From: Bacillota bacterium
GTDB taxonomy: Bacteria > Bacillota > Clostridia > Lutisporales > Lutisporaceae
NCBI GenBank assembly: GCA_023405875.1
Contig: JAEXXN010000200.1
Location: forward strand, 1 to 7,032
Direction of reading: 5' to 3'
Length of the DNA: 7,032 nt
Both the position numbers and the translations under genes were made by a program. The notes beneath the pieces were generated by a model that worked only from the letters and a program-made list of their open reading frames with translations, was not told the DNA's origin and made no database searches. This document shows, in pieces, positions 1-5,908 of this stretch; positions within the stretch are counted from its first letter, which is position 1, and every line of letters starts with the position of its first letter.

Positions 1-515
1 CCTTTGCGGCATTGGTTGCGGTATTGGCAGTCTGTGCCGGGCTTGCGACCAATCCCCGCAATAACAACGGGCCACCGGACAGTGCCGTTTCAAACCTGCT
101 GAAGCACAGAACCGAATACGTTGGCGACAACTCAAAGGTTGGCGGCATCATTGCGGCTCTTGAATATCCCGATAAAGTAACCTACAATTCCTTTGCGCTG
201 CATACCGGAAGTCTGCCGCTATCAGTCACCATAAACTTTGACACCGACACAGAAACGCGAAATTTTTATACAGGCGCTGTGAGTGAAGAACCATTCCGCA
301 AAAATGCAATTGTAATGTTCTCGCTGATACACAATGTTGAATATATTACCTTTGTGCTTGATGATGGGATAAATCCATATTCGATACAATTTACCCGTGA
401 TGCTGCCGATCGTTTTGCCGATGGCGATGTGTGGTCTTACTCGTCGTCACCGGAGCAATTTGAAACGCTCCTGCAAATGGTGGAATCAATCAAGGTCGCA
501 GAACCGGAGCCGTAG
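1..515 (+). CDS. C-terminal part of a probable BlaR1-like M56 peptidase/sensor with DUF4825 domain (5' truncated)
   Basis: The frame is open to the left edge (first full codon at base 3), so the true start lies outside the window and the TTG at base 12 is not a convincing start. About 170 residues are visible. The first 16 or so are hydrophobic (FAALVAVLAVCAGLATNP), which matches the last membrane helix of clostridial BlaR1/M56 proteins, typically ending in a G-L-x-T-N-P motif. The rest resembles DUF4825, with the landmark HRTEYVGDNSKVGG near its start, and would lie outside the membrane. BlaR1-type proteins are membrane metallopeptidases that sense a cell-wall or antibiotic signal and cleave a BlaI-type repressor. 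The peptidase domain itself is not visible, so this assignment is inferred from the tail. A standalone DUF4825 protein with a signal peptide is the main alternative; the Cys in LAVC does not make a good lipobox. Confidence 0.6.
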   Translation, partial: FAALVAVLAVCAGLATNPRNNNGPPDSAVSNLLKHRTEYVGDNSKVGGIIAALEYPDKVTYNSFALHTGSLPLSVTINFDTDTETRNFYTGAVSEEPFRKNAIVMFSLIHNVEYITFVLDDGINPYSIQFTRDAADRFADGDVWSYSSSPEQFETLLQMVESIKVAEPEP

Positions 516-578
516 GACATATTGAGGATTATAACACTGTTGATTAAAGATGTTTTCTCTTTGTGCATCATTTTATGC

Positions 579-604
579 ACCCTGTCTAAACGGGTAGGTT
601 TTTT
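579..604 (+). terminator. Probable intrinsic terminator after the DUF4825 gene
   Basis: ACCC-T-GT (579-585) can pair with ACGGGT (590-595) across the loop CTAA with one bulged T, and a run of six T follows at 599-604. A second small perfect hairpin, GTGCAT/ATGCAC (563-568 with 575-580), lies just upstream and overlaps it by two bases. It is correctly placed to end the transcript that stops at 515 and to insulate the promoter that follows. Confidence 0.55.
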
Positions 605-621
605 GCCATATTTATTATGGT

Positions 622-650
622 TTGACATTGATGGGGAAATTAACTATTAT
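622..650 (+). promoter_or_regulatory. Sigma-A-type promoter for the Nit2-like amidase
   Basis: A perfect -35 box TTGACA (622-627), a 17-base spacer and a -10 box TATTAT (645-650, five of six consensus) sit in the intergenic region. Transcription would begin near base 657, giving a leader of about 64 bases before the ATG at 721. Because the box overlaps the upstream in-frame TTG at 622, it argues against a longer form of the amidase. Confidence 0.75.
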
Positions 651-706
651 TTATATGAGGCTTGCAAGGCGCCGGATTCAGACCGCAGAGGCAGGCTGCA
701 ATAGCA

Positions 707-712
707 GGGAGG
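707..712 (+). promoter_or_regulatory. Ribosome binding site that fixes the amidase start at 721
   Basis: GGGAGG lies eight bases before ATG 721. An ATG at 713 touches this site, is out of frame and reads only ATG-AGT-TTA-TGA, so it is unlikely to be used. Confidence 0.75.
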
Positions 713-720
713 ATGAGTTT

Positions 721-1548
721 ATGAGTAATCCAAAGGTCGCAATGATACAAATGCATGTTGAAGAAGACAAGCTGAAAAATATAGCCAATGCTTCGGAGTT
801 TGTAAAAGCAGCGGCAGAGCAGGGCGCAGATATTGCGATACTGCCGGAAATGTTCAACTGCCCCTATAAGACCTCTAATTTTCCGCTATATGCGGAGGAG
901 GAAGGGGGCGAGTGCTACCGCCTGCTTTCCGGGCTTGCAAAGTCCCAGGGGATTTACCTGGTAGCGGGTACCATGCCTGAAAAGGATAGTGAAGGCAAAG
1001 TATACAATACCTCTTATGCCTTTGACAGAAAGGGGCAAAAGATAGGTAAGCACAGGAAGATGCACTTGTTTGATATAGATGTCAAGGGAGGTCAGTACTT
1101 TAAAGAATCCGATACCCTGACGGCGGGGAATGCCGTTACGGTATTTGATACAGAATTCGGGAAGATAGGACTGGCGGTCTGCTATGATTTCCGCTTCCCT
1201 GAGCTGGCAAGGCTCATGGTGGAGGAAGGTGCAAAGGCGATAATTGTGCCTGCAGCCTTCAATATGACAACGGGGCCTGCACACTGGGAGATAATGTTCA
1301 GAAGCAGGGCCATCGACAACCAGGTATATACAATCGGTACGGCACCTGCAAGGGATGTTGATTCCGGCTACATCTCCTACGGAAATTCCATCATGGTTTC
1401 ACCCTGGGGAGAGGTCATAAGAAGGCTGGATGAAAAGGAAGGCATAGCCCTGGAAACGCTGGATTTTGAATATGTTGAAAAGGTAAGGGCGCAGCTTCCG
1501 CTTTTGATGCAAAGACGAAAGGATATTTACAGATGCAATAAGATCTGA
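721..1548 (+). CDS. Carbon-nitrogen hydrolase, Nit2-like omega-amidase
   Basis: This 275-residue cytoplasmic enzyme belongs to the nitrilase superfamily. The Glu-Lys-Cys catalytic triad is visible as E43 (ILPEMF), K113 (HRKMHLFD) and C154 (VCYDFRFPE). The length, triad spacing and the CYDFRFPE signature fit the Nit2 omega-amidase branch, which hydrolyses alpha-ketoglutaramate and alpha-ketosuccinamate to the keto acids plus ammonia and so salvages by-products of glutamine and asparagine transamination. Human Nit2 has nearly the same length and triad positions. The start at 721 is chosen for its GGGAGG site and because the family's N-terminal strand (KVAMIQM) begins there; the frame stays open upstream to 622, but that part overlaps the promoter. 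It appears to be transcribed alone. The hydrolase family is firm, whereas the exact substrate is inferred; another short-chain amidase activity is possible. Confidence 0.88.
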   Translation: MSNPKVAMIQMHVEEDKLKNIANASEFVKAAAEQGADIAILPEMFNCPYKTSNFPLYAEEEGGECYRLLSGLAKSQGIYLVAGTMPEKDSEGKVYNTSYAFDRKGQKIGKHRKMHLFDIDVKGGQYFKESDTLTAGNAVTVFDTEFGKIGLAVCYDFRFPELARLMVEEGAKAIIVPAAFNMTTGPAHWEIMFRSRAIDNQVYTIGTAPARDVDSGYISYGNSIMVSPWGEVIRRLDEKEGIALETLDFEYVEKVRAQLPLLMQRRKDIYRCNKI

Positions 1549-1606
1549 TAGCAGTTATCAGAGCAGTTGGATTGGTTATAACCATCCCGCTGCTTTTTTC
1601 TTTTTT
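1544..1606 (+). terminator. Tandem-hairpin intrinsic terminator overlapping the amidase stop codon
   Basis: A perfect 7-bp hairpin TCTGATA/TATCAGA (1544-1550 with 1556-1562, loop GCAGT) contains the TGA stop codon. It is followed directly by a longer stem, AGCAG/CTGCT (1562-1566 with 1590-1594), continued inward by GGAT/ATCC and GGT/ACC around a TATA loop. A T-rich tract (TTTTTTCTTTTTT) ends near 1606. The second hairpin with its T-tract is a strong Rho-independent terminator; the first may protect the RNA or assist. Confidence 0.85.
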
Positions 1607-1612
1607 GTACAT

Positions 1613-1647
1613 AGGACAACAGGAGTAAAAATAAGTATAAGTATAAT
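1613..1647 (+). promoter_or_regulatory. Candidate promoter for the YkvI-M15 fusion gene
   Basis: A strong terminator upstream means this gene needs its own promoter. AGGACA (1613-1618), a 17-base spacer and TATAAG (1636-1641) is one option. A perfect TATAAT at 1642-1647 is another, but has no good -35 box at normal spacing. The exact promoter is uncertain. Confidence 0.35.
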
Positions 1648-1674
1648 CATAAACAACATCAAAGGAGTATTGTA

Positions 1675-3663
1675 ATGTTAAAGAATATCAAGCTTTCTCT
1701 CCAGATAGGAGCAGTATTTATAGGTACGGTGGTAGGTGCGGGCTTTGCCTCAGGGCAGGAGATCATGCAGTTTTTTACCGGCTTTGGGAAAATTGGAATG
1801 GTGACCCTTGCCTTTTCCGGCCTGCTCTTTTATGTCATAGCTGCCGCTGTAATGAAGGCTGCAGTATGGCATAAAACTTACAATTACAGGGATTTTATCT
1901 ATTGTGTGGCGGGAAACAGGTTCGGCCTCACATTTGATATCCTTGTGACAGCCTTCCTGTTTATAGGGACCTCTATAATGTTTTCGGGAAGCGGCGCACT
2001 TTTTGAGGAAGGCTTGGGGCTTTCAAAAAACTGGGGTATAGCTATTATGGCCTTACTTACCCTTGCCGTTATCCTCCAAGCCCTTACCGGAATACTAAGG
2101 ATCAATTCCATTATTGTTCCCATGCTTTTTGCAGTTATTGTTTCGGTACTTGCAGCAACTATCATGAATAGTGATCTCGGGAGCATAGGAGCAAAGCTGT
2201 CGGAAAATTATTCGGGCGGCCTGATGAAACCGTTGATTTTCTTTATATTCTACTGCTGCTATAATACATTTTTGTCCATCGGTGTCCTGGCGGCCATACC
2301 GGAGAAAACACAAAAGCTGAGTGTTCTGAAAACGGGAGTCTTCCTGGGGTCTATGGGGTTGATGTTCCTTTCGCTCATGCTGAATATAAGCCTTACGCTG
2401 AAAAGCCCGGAGGTATTTCAATACTCTATCCCGATGAGCTACATAACCTCAAATTTCGGTAAGCTGGTTAAGAATGCCGTGAGCTTCTGCATATGGTGTG
2501 AAATTTTCTCAACGGCGGTATCGAACACCTTCAGCATAGCCAAAAGGCTGAGCGATGGCGGGCGTATAAAGTATCGGCAGGCTTGCACCATCACGGTTTT
2601 ATGCTGCCTTCCCCTGGCCTTCATGGAATTCAAAGGCCTCATAAGCTTCTTTTACCCCTTGTTCGGAGCCTTTTCAATGTTTATGATATTCAGGCTGCTG
2701 TATACTTCACAGCGCCTTGGAAAGAATATGGGGCGGGCGGGTTCAGCCACTCTGCTGGTCCTGTTGCTTGTTGTATACGTGTATATGCCTGGAGGCCGGT
2801 CGGTGAGCGTAGCATCCCGGGAACAGGAGCCGGAAGCTTACAGGGTCGAAATGAAGCAGGATATTCTGTGCCTGATGCTGGCATATCCTGAATACATCCA
2901 AAATGTGGAGGAGACGGAGGGCCGGGTTTACATAGTCATGAAATCGGGAAGGAAGCTTCTTTATGATGATAAAAAACCAAAAGATATCGATACCAAAATT
3001 GCATATCCGGATCTTCAGGATATGCTGGAGCAAGACTATCCCATCACCCCTATAGAGAACCTCATGGACACAAGCCGGGACCCTGGCAGGGCGAGAGTAT
3101 ACGCTTTCCTGAATGAGGTATATGGAGCGTCGCAGAAACAGATAGAGAGCAATCTGGTAAATGTCAAATCGGGCTATGGAAGCTTCAGCTTCAATAAAAA
3201 CAATGGAGCGGCAGAAGCCCTGGAAAATGCCATGAAGGGGCTGACAGTGCTGGCTGCCACAAGGCAGGATGTAAGAGCCAATGCCTTTCCGTGCAACGGA
3301 ACCTACAGCTACCGTGCAATTGCAGGAACCAACCGTCTTAGCTCCCATTCCTACGGAACAGCAATAGATATGGCAGTGAACAAGAAGGATTACTGGAGAT
3401 GGGCCTCAAGGGCTGAAGGCCAGAAAAGGCTTTCTTCCTATCCTGTAGAAATAGTAGAGATCTTTGAGAAGAACAACTTCATCTGGGGAGGCAAATGGGG
3501 ACATTTTGACATGATGCATTTCGAATACAGGCCGGAGCTTTTGCTCAAAGCCCGGTATTTCGGAGATGCTTCGGTTACCCGTCAGGTTTGGTATGAGGGG
3601 GTTCCAAAGGAAGAAGAATATGCCTGGGCTTGCATAAGAAAAATAGAGGAAATGGTACATTAA
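1675..3663 (+). CDS. YkvI-type membrane transporter fused to an extracytoplasmic M15 zinc peptidase
   Basis: This 662-residue reading frame has a strong AAAGGAG site (1661-1667) seven bases before its ATG. Residues 1-345 resemble the YkvI family (uncharacterised, APC/LeuT-like), about the length of a whole YkvI protein. They hold about ten membrane helices and a Gly-rich first helix (GTVVGAGFASGQE, 17-29). A positively charged loop (340-354) leads to an eleventh helix (about 356-372). Residues 390-630 form an M15 metallopeptidase of the VanY/CwlK kind: SSHSYGTAID gives zinc ligands H558 and D565, and FDMMHFEY gives the likely catalytic D612 and zinc ligand H615, preceded by WGGKWG. M15 enzymes cut peptidoglycan stem peptides as D,D-carboxypeptidases or L-Ala-D-Glu endopeptidases. 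With N-in topology, ten helices end inside and the eleventh would carry the peptidase outside, where its substrate lies. The transported substrate is unknown. Both halves are recognised with confidence; coupling of their functions is inference. Confidence 0.85.
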   Translation: MLKNIKLSLQIGAVFIGTVVGAGFASGQEIMQFFTGFGKIGMVTLAFSGLLFYVIAAAVMKAAVWHKTYNYRDFIYCVAGNRFGLTFDILVTAFLFIGTSIMFSGSGALFEEGLGLSKNWGIAIMALLTLAVILQALTGILRINSIIVPMLFAVIVSVLAATIMNSDLGSIGAKLSENYSGGLMKPLIFFIFYCCYNTFLSIGVLAAIPEKTQKLSVLKTGVFLGSMGLMFLSLMLNISLTLKSPEVFQYSIPMSYITSNFGKLVKNAVSFCIWCEIFSTAVSNTFSIAKRLSDGGRIKYRQACTITVLCCLPLAFMEFKGLISFFYPLFGAFSMFMIFRLLYTSQRLGKNMGRAGSATLLVLLLVVYVYMPGGRSVSVASREQEPEAYRVEMKQDILCLMLAYPEYIQNVEETEGRVYIVMKSGRKLLYDDKKPKDIDTKIAYPDLQDMLEQDYPITPIENLMDTSRDPGRARVYAFLNEVYGASQKQIESNLVNVKSGYGSFSFNKNNGAAEALENAMKGLTVLAATRQDVRANAFPCNGTYSYRAIAGTNRLSSHSYGTAIDMAVNKKDYWRWASRAEGQKRLSSYPVEIVEIFEKNNFIWGGKWGHFDMMHFEYRPELLLKARYFGDASVTRQVWYEGVPKEEEYAWACIRKIEEMVH

Positions 3664-3701
3664 GAAGACAGAGTATTCCTTCTGCTTTTTCAAAAATATA
3701 G

Positions 3702-3730
3702 TTCACTTCTTATGCAAAAACGGATATAAT
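3702..3730 (+). promoter_or_regulatory. Sigma-A-type promoter for the CBS-pair gene
   Basis: TTCACT (3702-3707, four of six consensus), a 17-base spacer and a perfect TATAAT (3725-3730) lie 45 bases before the ATG at 3775. A weak hairpin, AGAAG/CTTCT (3663-3667 with 3679-3683), followed by TTTTT lies just upstream. It may end the preceding transcript, but the stem is too short to call as a terminator by itself. Confidence 0.7.
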
Positions 3731-3774
3731 AGAGTCGGCGGCAAAGACCAGCCAAAAATATCAGGAGGAAACAA

Positions 3775-4188
3775 ATGAACATAGCATTTTTCCTTACCCC
3801 AAAGGAAGAGGTTGTATGGATATCTGCAGATTCTACAATGCGGCAGGCAATAGAGAAGATGGAGTTTCACAGGTACAGCGCAATGCCGCTTATTGACGAA
3901 GGCGGAAAATATGCGGGTACAATAACTGAAGGTGATATACTATGGTGCCTGAAGCATACCCCGGATATGAACTTCAAAAATACCAACAAGATACTGGTAA
4001 ACGACATCCCGAAATATCAGACTAACAAACCGGTTTCAATCAATTCGGAGATAGAGGACCTGATCCTGCTTTCTGTAAATCAGAATTTTATACCTGTTGT
4101 TGATGATCACGATATATTTATCGGTATCATCAAAAGGAGTGATATCATAAACTATTTCTACAAGCTGCTTCACAACAAAAAAATATAA
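3775..4188 (+). CDS. Small CBS-domain-pair protein
   Basis: This 137-residue cytoplasmic protein consists almost entirely of two CBS repeats (about residues 8-61 and 75-131), which together form one Bateman module. Such modules usually bind adenine nucleotides (AMP, ATP, SAM or c-di-AMP) and change shape or partner. The first repeat has the classical ribose-phosphate motif GTITEGD (48-54). The second, GIIKRSD (117-123), has Lys where Thr or Ser is usual, so the two sites may bind differently. There is no attached enzyme, channel or DNA-binding domain. The start is clear: AGGAGG (3763-3768) lies six bases before ATG. The size and layout resemble stand-alone regulators such as DarB/CbpB of Bacillus and Listeria, which bind c-di-AMP, but that identity is only a suggestion. 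The gene has its own promoter and ends at a convergent terminator, so neighbours do not reveal its partner. Confidence 0.88.
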   Translation: MNIAFFLTPKEEVVWISADSTMRQAIEKMEFHRYSAMPLIDEGGKYAGTITEGDILWCLKHTPDMNFKNTNKILVNDIPKYQTNKPVSINSEIEDLILLSVNQNFIPVVDDHDIFIGIIKRSDIINYFYKLLHNKKI

Positions 4189-4249
4189 CGAGGCTAAAGA
4201 CGTCCCCTACCTCTACCGGTGGCGGGTACCGCGAAATCTTGTTATAAAG

Positions 4250-4273
4250 GCCGGGAAGCCTAGTCTTCCCGGC
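4250..4273. terminator. Shared hairpin between convergent genes
   Basis: A perfect 9-bp GC-rich stem, GCCGGGAAG/CTTCCCGGC, has the 6-base loop CCTAGT. It lies between the CBS gene (ends 4188) and the racemase gene (ends 4282 on the minus strand), so it can serve both transcripts. The flanking T-tracts are imperfect: ACTTTCATTTATT on the plus strand and CTTTATAAC on the minus strand. The stem is certain; termination efficiency is inferred. Confidence 0.75.
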
Positions 4274-4281
4274 ACTTTCAT

Positions 4282-4974
4282 TTATTCAAGAGCCAACTCC
4301 ACTGCTGTAACTGCGTGAATGGTCAGGGTATCAAAAACCAGAAGGGATACATCCTCCTGCTTTATGAGGAGCGGGATTTCCGTACAACCCAGTATTATTC
4401 CTTCGGCACCCTCAAGCTGAAGCTTGTTTATGATATGAATAAAGAGCTCCTTTGAGGACTGCTTTAATGTTCCCACGCAGAGCTCTTGAAAAATTATAGA
4501 GTCGATCAGCTCTCTATCTTTTTTCTCAGGAATAATAGCCTCAATTCCGTACTTGTCCTTCAAGCTTCTTCTATAATAGTCACCTTCCATTGCATACCTG
4601 GTACCGAGAAGGCCCACCTTCCGCATACCCTTTTTCTGTATTTCCAGTGCTACTGCATCAGCTATTCCATGGACAGGTATGCCTATGCTTTCCTCGATTT
4701 CAGAAGCATGCCTGTGCAAGGTGTTTGAGCATATGACCAGAAAATCTGCGCCGCCATTTTTCAATACACCGGCAGCCTCCTGCATCAATATCGATACAGA
4801 ATTCCAGTCGCCTGAATGCATCAGGTCCGCTACCTCCTGAAACTCGACAGAATACATGAGGCATTTGGCAGAATGGAGTCCCCCCAGCTTTTCCTTTACA
4901 GCTTGATTCAATATCCTGTAATACTCAATAGATGATTCCCAACTGGTTCCACCGATCAAACCGATAGTTTTCAT
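4282..4974 (-). CDS. Amino acid racemase, aspartate/glutamate racemase family (YgeA/RacX-like)
   Basis: This 230-residue cytoplasmic enzyme is probably a PLP-independent racemase that uses two opposed cysteines to remove and return the alpha proton. Both are visible: C82 in VICSNTLHR and C197 in ILGCTEIPLL. The N-terminus MKTIGLIGGTSWES, the segment LGGLHSAK (30-37) and LGTRYAMEGDYYR (123-135) match Escherichia coli YgeA, which is also 230 residues and is described as a broad-specificity amino acid racemase. These features set it apart from the glutamate racemase of wall synthesis. GGGAGG (4982-4987 on the minus strand) precedes the ATG by seven bases. It is the last gene of the operon, 19 bases after the PhzF-like gene, and ends at the shared hairpin. 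The family is secure; the natural substrate is not, and could be aspartate, homoserine or another amino acid. Confidence 0.88.
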   Translation of the reverse strand: MKTIGLIGGTSWESSIEYYRILNQAVKEKLGGLHSAKCLMYSVEFQEVADLMHSGDWNSVSILMQEAAGVLKNGGADFLVICSNTLHRHASEIEESIGIPVHGIADAVALEIQKKGMRKVGLLGTRYAMEGDYYRRSLKDKYGIEAIIPEKKDRELIDSIIFQELCVGTLKQSSKELFIHIINKLQLEGAEGIILGCTEIPLLIKQEDVSLLVFDTLTIHAVTAVELALE

Positions 4975-4993
4975 TTCAAAGCCTCCCGTTAAA

Positions 4994-5887
4994 TTATTCG
5001 GATACCTTCATTGCGCCCTGCAGTATCGTGAAGGCTGTGCCTCCCACCTTTACTTCCGAAACACGGCCATCCTTCTTTTTCAAATGAACATAGACCTTTC
5101 CGGGCCTGTTGACTTCATTACCTTCTTCCCCTATAAGCTTGATTTCCTTTTCAAACCGCACAAGGCTATTAAGTGCCATATAAGCAGTAACACAGCCGTT
5201 ACCGGTGCCGCAGACCGGATCCTCATCAACACCGACGCAGGGGGCAAAAGCTCTGATATGGTACTGGCAGCCCGGATCAAGGGTTTCCATTGAGAATGGG
5301 GCAATACCGACCAGCTTGTGCTTTCTGGTGAAAGCTCTTATTGCCGCCATGTCAGGGGATAGCTTCATCAGCCTGGACAGCTTTCTTACCCCGAAGACCA
5401 GCCACCAGATACCCGTTGATACCTTCAAAACAGGCAGCTCCATAAGCTCCTCAGGCTCAAGCCCGAACATCCCTGCGATTTCACCCTTGTCAGCCTCTAC
5501 CTCCTCGAAGCGGGGCAAAGCCTGTGTCATCATATATACCTGCTTTCCGTCGATACTGCATAGCTCGACAGGCAATACTCCGGCTTTGGTCTCCTGGTAG
5601 AAGACACTCTTGCTGTCATCCAGTCGCCCTTCCTCATACAGAGCATGGAAGGAAGCAATTGTCGCATGACCGCATAAGTCTACCTCCGCACCGGGGGTAA
5701 AGAAACGGACTTTGAAATCCGCTTTGTCGGAGCTTGATATGAAGGCGGTTTCTGAGAGATTCATTTCCCTCGCTATTTTCTGCTTTATTTCATCACTCAG
5801 ATTTTCTGCATTTGTAACCACACCTGCAGGGTTCCCTCCGAAGGGAATGCAGGTAAATGCATCAATTTGTTTTATTTTTATTTCCAT
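4994..5887 (-). CDS. PhzF-family isomerase/epimerase-like protein
   Basis: This 297-residue protein belongs to the PhzF family, whose two-lobed fold is shared with diaminopimelate epimerase and proline racemase. It begins with the family signature QIDAFTCIPFGGNPAGV. The probable catalytic acid is E46 (NLSETAFI), followed by FFTPGAEVDLCGHAT (62-76, with D70 and H74) and EDPVCGTGNG (222-231). PhzF itself isomerises dihydro-hydroxyanthranilate in phenazine synthesis, but most members have no known substrate, and no other phenazine genes are present here. Length is typical. The start at 5887 is chosen because GGGAGG (5895-5900) lies seven bases before it. An in-frame ATG at 5908, directly abutting the stop of the upstream gene, would put that site inside the coding sequence and add seven residues. 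The gene lies 21 bases after the aminotransferase gene, so co-transcription is likely. Confidence 0.88.
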   Translation of the reverse strand: MEIKIKQIDAFTCIPFGGNPAGVVTNAENLSDEIKQKIAREMNLSETAFISSSDKADFKVRFFTPGAEVDLCGHATIASFHALYEEGRLDDSKSVFYQETKAGVLPVELCSIDGKQVYMMTQALPRFEEVEADKGEIAGMFGLEPEELMELPVLKVSTGIWWLVFGVRKLSRLMKLSPDMAAIRAFTRKHKLVGIAPFSMETLDPGCQYHIRAFAPCVGVDEDPVCGTGNGCVTAYMALNSLVRFEKEIKLIGEEGNEVNRPGKVYVHLKKKDGRVSEVKVGGTAFTILQGAMKVSE

Positions 5888-5894
5888 ATTACAA

Positions 5895-5900
5895 CCTCCC
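5895..5900 (-). promoter_or_regulatory. Ribosome binding site that fixes the PhzF-like start at 5887
   Basis: GGGAGG on the minus strand is seven bases before ATG 5887. It lies in the 21-base gap after the aminotransferase stop, so the alternative ATG at 5908 would have no site of its own and would depend on translational coupling. Confidence 0.7.
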
Positions 5901-5908
5901 GATTGCAT

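Noticed and set aside
522..704. Possible 60-codon plus-strand gene between the DUF4825 gene and the amidase
   Set aside because: It starts at a weak TTG without a ribosome binding site and runs through the terminator hairpin and the promoter.
622..720. In-frame upstream extension of the amidase from TTG 622
   Set aside because: It overlaps the -35 and -10 boxes, has no ribosome binding site, and its residues do not resemble the nitrilase fold start. ATG 721 has a strong site and fits the family length.
2743..3348. A 201-codon open frame on the minus strand inside the fusion gene
   Set aside because: It lies wholly opposite a well-supported coding sequence, has no recognisable domain, and its composition is what the antisense of the M15 region would give.
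4201..4235. GC-rich stretch with ACCGGT and GGTACC palindromes as a possible attachment site or repeat unit
   Set aside because: The possible stem (GCGG/CCGC) is only four pairs, no second copy is seen in the window, and no integrase or mobile gene is present.
5205..5600. Open frame on the plus strand opposite the PhzF-like gene
   Set aside because: It is low in complexity, rich in Ser and Pro, and matches no family; the minus-strand frame carries all PhzF motifs.
4994..5887. Phenazine biosynthesis locus
   Set aside because: Only a PhzF-like gene is present; no PhzA/B, C, D, E or G genes are nearby, and most PhzF-family proteins are unrelated to phenazines.
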